A stretch of DNA of 64,000 nucleotides, taken from Verrucomicrobiaceae bacterium. GTDB lineage: Bacteria; Verrucomicrobiota; Verrucomicrobiia; Verrucomicrobiales; Verrucomicrobiaceae. The stretch covers positions 496,001-560,000 of the forward strand of contig JADJPM010000001.1 in the NCBI GenBank assembly GCA_016713245.1, in the 5' to 3' direction. Of this stretch, positions 23,639 to 31,318 are shown one piece after another (the first letter of the stretch is position 1; the number at the start of each line of letters is the position of its first letter). The translations under genes were made by a program, and so were the position numbers. The notes under the pieces were generated by a model. That model ran no database searches. It was not told the origin of the DNA and saw only the letters and a program-made list of their open reading frames with translations.

Positions 23639-25066
23639 ATGAACGAGCAAGCTTTTATCGAGTATGCTAACTCCCCAAACCTCAGCGAGGACGAGCGATA
23701 CACCATTGAGCTGCTCATTGAGCGTGCACGCAGCAACTTCGAGGACGACTACTACTCCAAAGGTTGGATGGAGAGAAGCGATGCCAGGAAACAACCGGGC
23801 TACATTCCAAGTTTCCAGCCTTCCCATCTTGCTCCCGCAGCCAAAGAACTGGGCAAGATCGAGTGGATCAGCTTGCAGAGGATCGGATCGTCAGGCCGCG
23901 CTGTGAAAAGCCTCGTGCCCTTCCGCTATTTGACCCGCCTCACAGGGCTATCCCTGGGCGGGAACGAAATTGAAGACCTGGGACCACTGCAGCACTGCAC
24001 ATGCCTGAAGACACTCTATCTCAACGAGAACCGGGTCAAAAGTTACGACGCGTTGGCTCACTGTCCTGATCTTGAGCATTTGGAAATCCGACGCAATCCC
24101 ACCAACGTTGATCTGCTGCCGTTGGCTCAACTTCCAAAACTAAGGCACTTGGTCATTGATGGAATGCAAATTGACGCACTCCGTAGAATCAAAGACCTAC
24201 CCGCTGTGACCGAGCTCGAACTGGGAACAGAGCCTTTTGATTCCTTCGAAGGCTTTCCAGCCATGCCGAGCCTTCGAGTCATCCGGGGAGCGGAGGTTGC
24301 CAGCCTTGCAGACATCGAACGATTCCCCGTATTGCAAAACTTGGTCAACTTCTCGGGCAAGTTGAGTTCTCTGGAACCACTTCGGACTTTGAGCAAACTG
24401 ACCCATGTTCATATCAACGGCTGTTTGGTGAAGGACCTGAGTCCACTCCTCGGCTTGCATGCGCTTCGGGACATTTGGATCGATACCGAAGCCTCCGGAG
24501 TGGCCGTGGCCCAGCTGGATTCGCTTCCCGCGCTTCATGATGTCGTCATCAAGCACAAGGGGGAAGAAGTTAAAGAACTTGAGGCTTTGCGCCAGCAACT
24601 CACCTCGTGGGACGTCGAGTTCTCCGCCCCCAAGCCTCGATTCACGCCGGCTCTGCAAGTGGAGGTAGTCGATCAACAAACTTTTGACCTCTACGACACC
24701 CAAAAGCCTTACGGCGTCACCTCTGCGGATAATAACTATGAGCTTTTGAGCTCCGAACGAGACTGGCTAGAAGAGAAGATCGACGAGGTCTTCGCGGTCG
24801 ATTTCAAAGAGGAGGAGGATTACGAGATCCCATTTCAGTGGGGAGGTGCCCGCTCTCGGACTGTCGTTCTGCACAGTGAGGAGGCCATCGAGGCATTTCC
24901 TCGGCTCGTCCTCGGATTACAGGAGGTGCTTTCCAATGCGAAGAACGATTGGATCATCTATTTCCAATCCCTCGATGAGTATTTTGTGGTGTGGGTCTAT
25001 CCTGACAAGATTCTCGTCACGCCGGAATTCGAGCCCAAGGTGCGGAAACTGATCCAACCCAATTAG
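23639..25066 (+). CDS. Leucine-rich repeat protein with C-terminal domain of unknown function
   Basis: A 475-aa protein with about eight LRR units of internalin-like spacing between residues ~85 and 310 (LTRLTGLSLGGNEIEDLGPLQ, LKTLYLNENRVKSYDALAH, DLEHLEIRRNP). Then an unidentified C-terminal domain follows (~330-475) rich in acidic and aromatic residues. I use MNEQAFIEYANS because residues before it do not form a convincing signal peptide, but ATG at 23567 (MWKRLFLSLAAF) is possible and would suggest export. The coding sequence is visibly less GC-rich, with more A-ending codons, than its neighbours, hinting at separate origin. Likely protein-protein interaction; partner unknown. Confidence 0.75.
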   Translation: MNEQAFIEYANSPNLSEDERYTIELLIERARSNFEDDYYSKGWMERSDARKQPGYIPSFQPSHLAPAAKELGKIEWISLQRIGSSGRAVKSLVPFRYLTRLTGLSLGGNEIEDLGPLQHCTCLKTLYLNENRVKSYDALAHCPDLEHLEIRRNPTNVDLLPLAQLPKLRHLVIDGMQIDALRRIKDLPAVTELELGTEPFDSFEGFPAMPSLRVIRGAEVASLADIERFPVLQNLVNFSGKLSSLEPLRTLSKLTHVHINGCLVKDLSPLLGLHALRDIWIDTEASGVAVAQLDSLPALHDVVIKHKGEEVKELEALRQQLTSWDVEFSAPKPRFTPALQVEVVDQQTFDLYDTQKPYGVTSADNNYELLSSERDWLEEKIDEVFAVDFKEEEDYEIPFQWGGARSRTVVLHSEEAIEAFPRLVLGLQEVLSNAKNDWIIYFQSLDEYFVVWVYPDKILVTPEFEPKVRKLIQPN

Positions 25067-25121
25067 GGATGTAGCCACTTTCTCGCAATTCGCCTCGCCT
25101 CACCACGTTCCCAGCGCCGCC

Positions 25122-27029
25122 ATGTTCCGCACCGCACTCCTGCTCCTTTCGTCATTCGCCATTCTAAATTCGTCCTTTTCGGCGCAGCCGAACATCGTGC
25201 TCTTCCTCGTCGATGACATGGGCTGGATGGACAGCGGCGTGTATGGCTCGAAATACTACGAGACGCCGAACATCGACCGCTTTGCCACGCGGGCGATGCG
25301 TTTCACGAATGCTTACTCACAGCCGCTGTGCTCGCCGACGCGGGCCTCGATCCTCACCGGGCAATACACCGCACGGCATGGCATCACCAGTGCCACCGGG
25401 CACACACCACCCCAGAAGGAAGGACATGCCTTTTTGCCTGCGGAAGCCCCGCCGAATGCGCCGATGCTGCTGCCGGAGAGCAAAAACTACCTCGAACCTT
25501 CGCAAATCACGCTGGCGGAGGCTTTGAAGCAAAACGGCTACCGCACCGCGCACATCGGCAAGTGGCACCTCGGCCTCACGCAGCCGCACTGGCCGGAGCA
25601 GCAGGGCTTTGACGTGGCCTTTCACTGCCACCCTGATCCCGGCCCGCCCGGCGAGTATTTTTCACCTTACGGCGTCGTGCCTGAAGGAAAGCCCGGCGGC
25701 AAAAACAGGGTCGGCACGATCACCGACGGCCCGGCGGGCGAATACATCGTCGATCGTCAGGCGGCAGAGGCGGCGAAATTCATCCGCGAAAGCAAAGGCG
25801 GCCCCTTCTTCCTCAATCTCTGGTGCTACGGCGTCCACGGCCCGTGGGGACATAAGGAAGAGTACACGAAGTACTTCGCAGCGAAAAAAGATCCCACCGG
25901 CCGCCAGGGGAACCCCATCATGGCCTCCATGCTCAAAAGCGTGGACGAGTGCTTTGGCCGCATCCTGGCCGAACTCGACCAAAACGGCCTCACCGAGAAC
26001 ACCATCATCCTTTTCTACTCCGACAACGGCGGCAACACGCACAGCAACGTCACCACCGAAGGCAAAAAAGCCGCCAGCGAGGCCTGGACGAAGTGGGCGG
26101 GCAATCAACCGCCCACGATGAACACCCCGCTGCGTGAAGGCAAAGGCACGCTCTACGAAGGCGGCACCCGCGTGCCCATGATGTGGTCCTGGGCCGGAAA
26201 AATCGCCCCAGGCAGCACCAGCGAAGCCGTCGTCGGCCCCATCGACGTGTACCCCACGGTCATCGACCTGCTCGGCATCGCCAAGGCGGAGAAGCAGGTC
26301 TTTGACGGCATCAGCTATGCCAAGGTGCTCAAAGGCGAAGACCCGCTCAACCGCACTGCCTACTTCAACTACCACCCGCATGCCGGAGCGAACCGTGCGG
26401 GCGGCGTCTGGGTGCGCAGCGGTGACTTCAAACTCCTCCGCTGGTTCGGCAATCCGAGCACGCACGAGCTCTACAACCTCAAAGACGACCTCAGCGAGTC
26501 CAAAGACCTTGCCACCGCGATGCCAGACAAAGTGAAGGAGCTCGACGCCCTCATCGACACCTTCCTCAAAGACACCGGCGCGACCTTTCCGCGCCCCAAC
26601 CCCGCCTACAAACCCGTCGCCGCCAAAACACCCGCCAAGAACGCCGATCCGCTCCAAGGCTGGAAAGAGCGCGGCTGCAAAGCCACGATCACCGATGGCA
26701 TTCTCACCATGAAAGCCACCGGCAGGCCCGAGGTTTCCTTCCTCGGCCACGGCACCGGCAAAATGACCGGCCCTGCCACCATCAAACTCCGCGTGCGCAG
26801 CCAAACCGGCGGCGCAGGGAAGATCGAGACCTTCCCCAAAAGCTCCGGCGATCCCACCGGCATGGTTTCGACACCCTTCGAAGTCAAACCCGGCGACTGG
26901 CAGGACCTCGTGATTGATGTCAAATCCCCCGGCCCGCTCGGCACGCTGCGTCTTTACCTTCCTGACAGCGACATCGACTCCATCGAACTCACCCCCGCGA
27001 AGGGCAGAGCCGAACGCTGGAACTTCTGA
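25122..27029 (+). CDS. Exported sulfatase (type I, formylglycine-dependent)
   Basis: A 635-aa periplasmic sulfatase. The active-site motif PLCSPTRASILTG gives Cys70, converted to formylglycine by a maturase (C-x-P-x-R); Ca2+-binding LVDDMGWMD, GKWHLG and SDNGGNTHSN motifs are intact. The C-terminal region after ~510 forms a beta-rich module (DGILTMKATGRPEVSFLG to LRLYLPDSDIDSIEL), seen in polysaccharide-degrading family members. The signal peptide (LLLLSSFAILNSSFSAQ) is read from an ATTCGTC word array including the 17-mer at 25148-25164 shared with 7633-7649. Probable role: removing sulfate esters from algal or host glycans. Confidence 0.95.
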   Translation: MFRTALLLLSSFAILNSSFSAQPNIVLFLVDDMGWMDSGVYGSKYYETPNIDRFATRAMRFTNAYSQPLCSPTRASILTGQYTARHGITSATGHTPPQKEGHAFLPAEAPPNAPMLLPESKNYLEPSQITLAEALKQNGYRTAHIGKWHLGLTQPHWPEQQGFDVAFHCHPDPGPPGEYFSPYGVVPEGKPGGKNRVGTITDGPAGEYIVDRQAAEAAKFIRESKGGPFFLNLWCYGVHGPWGHKEEYTKYFAAKKDPTGRQGNPIMASMLKSVDECFGRILAELDQNGLTENTIILFYSDNGGNTHSNVTTEGKKAASEAWTKWAGNQPPTMNTPLREGKGTLYEGGTRVPMMWSWAGKIAPGSTSEAVVGPIDVYPTVIDLLGIAKAEKQVFDGISYAKVLKGEDPLNRTAYFNYHPHAGANRAGGVWVRSGDFKLLRWFGNPSTHELYNLKDDLSESKDLATAMPDKVKELDALIDTFLKDTGATFPRPNPAYKPVAAKTPAKNADPLQGWKERGCKATITDGILTMKATGRPEVSFLGHGTGKMTGPATIKLRVRSQTGGAGKIETFPKSSGDPTGMVSTPFEVKPGDWQDLVIDVKSPGPLGTLRLYLPDSDIDSIELTPAKGRAERWNF

Positions 27030-27066
27030 CCTTCGTCATTCATCATTCGCCACTCGTCATTTCCCC
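27030..27066. repeat. ATTCGTC word array before a start codon
   Basis: TTCGTCATTCATCATTCGCC followed by CGTCATTTCC fills the 39-bp gap between the sulfatase stop and the Dabb start. One-sided copy of the 7611-7662 half; it forms no hairpin by itself but could pair with any GACGAAT-type half elsewhere in a transcript. Confidence 0.55.
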
Positions 27067-27068
27067 TC

Positions 27069-27365
27069 ATGATCCGCCACACCGTTGTCTTTCGTCTCAA
27101 ACACGCCCCTGGCTCCGAGGCCGAGCGTGACTTCCTCCGCGCTGCCTGCGAACTCACGAAGATCGATGGCGTGCAGAAGTTCGAGTGCCTCCGCCAGACC
27201 AGTCCGAAGAACAACTTCACCTTCGGTCTCAGCATGGAGTTCGCCGATAGCGCCGCCTACGCCTTCTACAACGATCACCCCGATCACACCGCCTTTGTCC
27301 AAGGCCGCTGGATTCCCGAAGTAGCCGAGTTCATGGAGATCGACTACGTGCCGCATGCACCGTGA
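27069..27365 (+). CDS. Stress-responsive alpha/beta-barrel (Dabb) domain protein
   Basis: A 98-aa dimeric alpha/beta-barrel protein of Dabb type: opening MIRHTVVFRLK with the conserved His, DGVQKFECLRQTSPKNNFTFGLSMEF and end WIPEVAEFMEIDY. Such proteins occur next to varied enzymes and may act as monooxygenase-like or accessory barrels; no function can be fixed. The stop overlaps the GTG start of moaE by 4 nt, indicating coupled translation. Confidence 0.8.
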   Translation: MIRHTVVFRLKHAPGSEAERDFLRAACELTKIDGVQKFECLRQTSPKNNFTFGLSMEFADSAAYAFYNDHPDHTAFVQGRWIPEVAEFMEIDYVPHAP

Positions 27366-27997
27366 AACCTGTGAACGCCAACGCCCGCTTCTTGCTCAAC
27401 GAAGAGCCCATCCCCACCTCGCCCACCCTTTTTGAGCCGGGTGAAGGCGCGGAGACGCAGTTTCTCGGTGTCGTGCGTGGTGAAGAGGATGGCCGCCCGA
27501 TTACCGGCATCGATTACAGCGCCTACCTGCCGATGGCGGAAAAGATGCTCGGTGATCTCATCGAGCGCGGCAGCCGCGACCACGGCCCACACCGCGTCTT
27601 CATCCAGCATCGCCTTGGGTTCGTCGCTGCCGAACAGCCCAGCATCATCATTCAGGTCCGCACCAAACACAGCGCCGAAGCCTTTGACCTCTGCCGCTGG
27701 TATTTGAAGGAGATCAAGACCTGCGTGCCCATCTGGAAGCGGGCGGTGTTTGCAGAAGAGCAGAGGGATGGAGTCGTGGAATGCTGGGGTGATGGTTTGG
27801 CCAGAACTCCATTTCTCGAATACTCCACCACTCCAGCTCCACCGCGGCGTTGCAGCCCTCCAAAACCGCTGCTAGCTCAGGAAAGCCATGCCAACTCCTG
27901 CTTTCCACTACCAGCCCCTCCTCGAACTCGGCACCGACGACACCGAATACCGCTTGCTGACCAAGGATCACGTCCGCGTCGAGAAACTCGGCGATAA
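27362..27997 (+). CDS. moaE: Molybdopterin synthase catalytic subunit, with aberrant C-terminal tail
   Basis: MoaE forms the large subunit of molybdopterin synthase, inserting sulfur from MoaD into precursor Z. The core is convincing: VFIQHRLGFVAAEQPSIII, VRTKHSAEAFDLCRWYLKEI and CVPIWKRAVF with the conserved Lys. But family members are ~140-150 aa and this frame runs to 211 aa. From residue ~136 the codons come from the GGAGT-word array at 27765-27842 and then read the fumarase gene out of frame for 110 nt. The native end was therefore probably lost when the array was inserted. No moaD is nearby. Confidence 0.8.
   Translation: MKPVNANARFLLNEEPIPTSPTLFEPGEGAETQFLGVVRGEEDGRPITGIDYSAYLPMAEKMLGDLIERGSRDHGPHRVFIQHRLGFVAAEQPSIIIQVRTKHSAEAFDLCRWYLKEIKTCVPIWKRAVFAEEQRDGVVECWGDGLARTPFLEYSTTPAPPRRCSPPKPLLAQESHANSCFPLPAPPRTRHRRHRIPLADQGSRPRRETRR
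27765..27842. repeat. Fold-back GGAGT/ACTCC array overlapping the moaE tail
   Basis: GGATGGAGTCGTGG/ATGCTGGGGTGATGG words on the left and ACTCCATTTCTCG/ACTCCACCACTCCAGCTCCACC words on the right are reverse complements of one another, imperfectly. It sits between the recognisable end of moaE and the fumarase start. Same family as 11764-11850. Confidence 0.6.
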
Positions 27998-29528
27998 AGA
28001 GATGCTCGTCGTCGATCCCGAGGCGCTCACGTTGCTGGCGAATCAGGCGTTTCATGACATCAATTTCTTCCTGCGGCCGAAGCACTTGAAGCAGGTCGCC
28101 GCCATCCTTGATGACAAGGAAGCGAGCGAGAACGACCGCATGGTCGCCCTCACGATGCTCAAGAATGCCGACGTGGCCTCCGCGGGCCTGCTGCCGTTTT
28201 GTCAGGACACCGGCACCTCCATCATCATGGGCAAAAAGGGCCAGCAGGTCTGGACCGGCGGCGGTGACGAGGCCGCGCTGTCGAAGGGCGTGTATCTCGC
28301 CTACACGGAGAACAACCTGCGCTACTCGCAAAACGCCGCGCTGAACATGTTCGACGAAAAGAACACCGGCACCAATTTGCCCGCGCAGCTTGATTTGTAT
28401 GCCACCGATGGCGACGCGTATAAGTTCCTCTTCATCGCCAAAGGCGGGGGCTCGGCGAACAAAGCCTTCCTGTATCAAGAAACCCGTGCCGTGCTCAATC
28501 CGAAGAGCATCGTGAAGTTTTTGACCGACAAGATGGTCACGCTCGGCACCGCCGCGTGCCCGCCTTACCATCTGACCTTCGTCATCGGCGGCACCTCGGC
28601 CGAATCGACGATGAAACACGTCAAACTCGCCTCCACGAAGTATTACGACAACCTCCCCACCACCGGCAACGAGCACGGCCGCGCCTTCCGCGATGTCGAA
28701 CTCGAGGCGCAGATGCTCGAGGCCGCTCGCGAGTGCGGCATCGGTGCTCAGTTTGGCGGGAAATACTTCGCGCTCGATGTGCGCATCATCCGTCTGCCGC
28801 GCCACGGCGCGTCACTGCCCATCGGCATCGGCGTGTCGTGCTCCGCCGACCGCCAGGCGAAGGGCAAGATCACGCGCGACGGCGTATTCATCGAAAAGCT
28901 CGAAACGAACCCGCTGCAATACATCCCCGAGGAGCTGCGCCACCGCAAAGACACCAACGCCGTGCGCATCGACACGAACCGCCCCATGGCCGAGATCCGC
29001 GCTGAGCTGAGCAAGTATCCCACCACCACGCGCCTCCTCATCAACGGCCCCATCATCGTCGCCCGCGACATCGCGCATGCGAAGCTGAAGGAGATGCTCG
29101 ATGCCGGCAAGCCACTGCCGGACTACTTCAAAAATCACCCCGTCTATTACGCCGGTCCCGCCAAAACACCCGCCGGCATGCCCAGCGGCAGCTTCGGCCC
29201 CACCACCGCCGGTCGCATGGACAGCTACGTCGATCTCTTCCAAAGCCACGGCGGCAGCATGATCATGATCGCCAAAGGAAACCGCGGCCAACAAGTCACG
29301 GATGCCTGCAAAAAACACGGCGGCTTCTACCTCGGCAGCATCGGCGGCCCCGCCGCCATCCTCGCCAAGGAAAACATCAAGAAGGTCGAAGTCGTCGAGT
29401 TCCCCGAACTCGGCATGGAAGCCATCTGGAAGATCGAAGTCGAAGATTTCCCCGCGTTCATCCTCATCGACGACAAGGGGAACGACTTCTTCCAAAGCGT
29501 CGGGCCGGGGTGCTCGGTGAAGCATTGA
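27888..29528 (+). CDS. fumA: Class I fumarate hydratase ([4Fe-4S], FumA/FumB type)
   Basis: A 546-aa cytoplasmic TCA-cycle enzyme converting fumarate to malate. The single-chain architecture of alpha and beta parts is seen: LLPFCQDTGTSIIMGKKGQQ and PAQLDLYATDGDAYKFLFIAKGGGSANK in the first half, and the C-terminal SFGPTTAGRMDSYVDLFQSHGGSMIMIAKGNRG and EDFPAFILIDDKGNDFF in the second. Cys in FCQDTG, TAACPPYH and ECGIGAQFGGK fit cluster ligands. Start follows the broken moaE tail. Confident in family; symbol by similarity to E. coli FumA length. Confidence 0.93.
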   Translation: MPTPAFHYQPLLELGTDDTEYRLLTKDHVRVEKLGDKEMLVVDPEALTLLANQAFHDINFFLRPKHLKQVAAILDDKEASENDRMVALTMLKNADVASAGLLPFCQDTGTSIIMGKKGQQVWTGGGDEAALSKGVYLAYTENNLRYSQNAALNMFDEKNTGTNLPAQLDLYATDGDAYKFLFIAKGGGSANKAFLYQETRAVLNPKSIVKFLTDKMVTLGTAACPPYHLTFVIGGTSAESTMKHVKLASTKYYDNLPTTGNEHGRAFRDVELEAQMLEAARECGIGAQFGGKYFALDVRIIRLPRHGASLPIGIGVSCSADRQAKGKITRDGVFIEKLETNPLQYIPEELRHRKDTNAVRIDTNRPMAEIRAELSKYPTTTRLLINGPIIVARDIAHAKLKEMLDAGKPLPDYFKNHPVYYAGPAKTPAGMPSGSFGPTTAGRMDSYVDLFQSHGGSMIMIAKGNRGQQVTDACKKHGGFYLGSIGGPAAILAKENIKKVEVVEFPELGMEAIWKIEVEDFPAFILIDDKGNDFFQSVGPGCSVKH

Positions 29529-29534
29529 GGTGTT

Positions 29535-29810
29535 ATGAACCCACCGCCTGCACAACTCGATGGTGCCAACGTATTAGAATGGGCTTGGTCGGGAGACTTC
29601 CCATTTGGAGAGGTTCCCGGCAGCACCAGCGGTCCCATTTTCGGTTTGGCGATCGCCAAATATGATAATGCCGAAGGCATTTACAGATTCTCGTGCGATC
29701 ATGATTGGGACTGTGTGCAAGACGGCTTGTATGACTCGGTCGCCGAGGCAAAAGAACAATTGCCGGACCAGTATCGGTTGGTGTCGGCTAACTGGCAAAA
29801 ACTCCATTGA
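29535..29810 (+). CDS. Small hypothetical protein
   Basis: 91 aa, starting 7 nt after the fumarase stop. Acidic, Trp-rich sequence (VLEWAWSGDFPFGEVPGS, YRFSCDHDWDCVQDGLYDS, EAKEQLPDQYRLVSANWQKL), no signal peptide, no known domain. The AKYDNAEGIYRFSCDHDWDC stretch suggests a small alpha/beta fold of the kind seen in unassigned immunity-type proteins, but I have no direct support. It may be co-transcribed with fumarase. The next 339 bp hold only a palindromic repeat. Confidence 0.55.
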   Translation: MNPPPAQLDGANVLEWAWSGDFPFGEVPGSTSGPIFGLAIAKYDNAEGIYRFSCDHDWDCVQDGLYDSVAEAKEQLPDQYRLVSANWQKLH

Positions 29811-29820
29811 GTATGCTCCC

Positions 29821-30085
29821 GAGCCGGAGGCTCGAAAGATATTAGCCGGTGGTGAAGGTCGCGGAGCGACCGGGAACCACCGGAAACGAACCGCCCAACC
29901 ATCCCCAATTCGGGATGCGCCCCGGCAGGGGCGCGAGAAGCGTTCGAATGGTCCCACGGCGATGGTTCCCGCCAGACCCTGCGTGCCCTTCTCGCGCCCT
30001 TCCAGGCGGTGGTGGTTTGGGGTGGTGGGGCGTGCTGATCCGGTGGTTTCACCACCGGCTAATTTCTGGTGTGCCTCCGGCACGG
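29821..30085. repeat. 265-bp nested palindrome upstream of an IS200-like transposase
   Basis: Outer arms GCCGGAGGC (29823-29831) and GCCTCCGGC (30073-30081); next a perfect 16-bp pair, ATTAGCCGGTGGTGAA (29841-29856) with 30048-30063; innermost a 12-bp pair GGGCGCGAGAAG (29929-29940) with 29988-29999. All nest properly, so the whole element folds as one long stem with bulges. It starts 10 bp after the preceding gene and ends 65 bp before the transposase ATG. No copy on the other side of that gene. Confidence 0.8.
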
Positions 30086-30149
30086 GCTGACCATCCGATG
30101 TGCGAAATTTCATGGTTGCGGCCTCTTACCCAATCTGAAATCCTCCCGC

Positions 30150-30596
30150 ATGGCCTCGACGCATCTCTCGTTGCACTACCATCTCGTGTTCAGCACGAAG
30201 AACCGGGAACCCTGGCTCTCGCCGACGCATCGGCAACGCGTTCACGCATACATCGGCGGCATCATTCGAACCATGGACGGCGTGGCGCATGCGGTGGGCG
30301 GAACGGGCGATCACGTCCACATCGCCGCCGGTCTGCGGGCGACGAATTGTCTCGCGGACGTGATGCGGGAGGTGAAGAGCGAGTCCTCCCGCTGGATTCA
30401 TGAAGAACTGCGGCTTGCAGGCTTTGCGTGGCAGGAGGGCTATGGGGCGTTCACCTTTGCCGCGCCCGATTTGGAGGCCGTGCGAGCCTATGTGCTGAAC
30501 CAGGAGGAGCATCATCGCGTGAAGACGTTTCAGGAGGAGTATGTGGCGATGCTGAAACGCGGAATGGTGGCGTATGAGGAGCGGCTTTTGTGGTAG
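30150..30596 (+). CDS. IS200/REP-type Y1 transposase (HuH nuclease)
   Basis: A 148-aa Y1 HuH-type single-strand transposase. The HuH motif GDHVHIAAG supplies two His ligands and the catalytic Tyr lies in AVRAYVLNQEEHH. The pattern of STKNREPWLS, WQEGYGAF and NQEEHH matches the IS200-like family. No tnpB and no IS ends with classical form were found; the nested palindrome just upstream is the obvious substrate. Start at 30150 chosen for the family's usual N-terminus. Confidence 0.88.
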   Translation: MASTHLSLHYHLVFSTKNREPWLSPTHRQRVHAYIGGIIRTMDGVAHAVGGTGDHVHIAAGLRATNCLADVMREVKSESSRWIHEELRLAGFAWQEGYGAFTFAAPDLEAVRAYVLNQEEHHRVKTFQEEYVAMLKRGMVAYEERLLW

Positions 30597-30667
30597 GGCG
30601 GGCGTGGGCATTGAGGGATTGGAGCCTGCGTGGAATACATCTCGCTTGCCTCCACCACACAAATAGG

Positions 30668-30712
30668 ATGCATAAAGTATCAAAAAAAGATTCTTTATGC
30701 ATTCTTTAAAGA
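30668..30712 (+). promoter_or_regulatory. AT-rich operator/promoter of the NTase module
   Basis: ATGCATAAAG (30668-30677) and CTTTATGCAT (30693-30702) form a perfect 10-bp inverted repeat with a 15-nt spacer. Right next to it lies the palindrome TCTTTAAAGA (30703-30712), and a further TGCTTTATTAA follows. The start codon is at 30728. The run is far more AT-rich than its surroundings and suits an autoregulated promoter bound by the winged-helix protein of the same operon. Confidence 0.65.
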
Positions 30713-30727
30713 TGCTTTATTAACCTG

Positions 30728-31318
30728 ATGAATCGAATCAACACTCAACTTCTGGATCAGGCGCTCCATCTCGTCGCGAGACGACTGGAGGAACGTGGGG
30801 CAGCGGCGGAGACGTTGGTGGTGTGCGGTGGGTCGGCCTTGCTGGCGCTCGGGCTGGTTAGCCGGACGACGAAGGATGTGGATGTGCTGGCAGGCGTGGA
30901 TGCGGTAAGCGGGCTGGTCGATCCGAGGCCGCTTTCACCCGCGCTTTATCAGGTGGTGGACGAGGTGGGCGAGGAACTGGACCTGCCGCGAGGCTGGTTG
31001 AACGCAGGGCCTGCCGATCAAGTGATCATGGGACTGCCGGAGGGCTTTTTGTCGAGGCTGATCCGTCGTGAGTATGGGCTGAGGCTCACGATTTTTTATC
31101 CCGACCGCTTTGATCTGATTCATCTGAAGCTTTTCGCCTGCATCGACCAGGGAGAGGGCCGTCACAGTCGTGACCTGAAGGCACTGGCCCCCACGGAGGT
31201 CGAGATGATCAGTGCGGCACGCTGGGTCTGCACGCAGGATGGTAGTGAGGTGTTCCCGGCCCTCGTCCGCCAGGCCGTCACTCAACTGGGGTATCCGCAT
31301 GTCGCCGAGCAATTTTAA
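30728..31318 (+). CDS. Nucleotidyltransferase-fold protein (DUF6036/AbiEii-like)
   Basis: A 196-aa protein. VVCGGSALLALGLVSRTTKDVDVLAG has the minimal NTase pattern: G34-G35-S36, then Asp50 and Asp52 (DVD) as metal-binding residues, as in MNT/AbiEii-type nucleotidyltransferases. The rest (RLIRREYGLRLTIFYPDRFDLIHLKLFA, GRHSRDLKAL) matches DUF6036-type proteins, where a Lys/Tyr-containing helix follows the active site. It overlaps the winged-helix gene by 20 nt, so the two act together. Type IV toxins of this fold modify tRNA or proteins; the substrate here is unknown. Confidence 0.7.
   Translation: MNRINTQLLDQALHLVARRLEERGAAAETLVVCGGSALLALGLVSRTTKDVDVLAGVDAVSGLVDPRPLSPALYQVVDEVGEELDLPRGWLNAGPADQVIMGLPEGFLSRLIRREYGLRLTIFYPDRFDLIHLKLFACIDQGEGRHSRDLKALAPTEVEMISAARWVCTQDGSEVFPALVRQAVTQLGYPHVAEQF

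Noticed and set aside
29821..30085. Nested palindrome as a ribosomal or riboswitch RNA
   Set aside because: No conserved riboswitch core is recognisable and its position beside a transposase explains it better.
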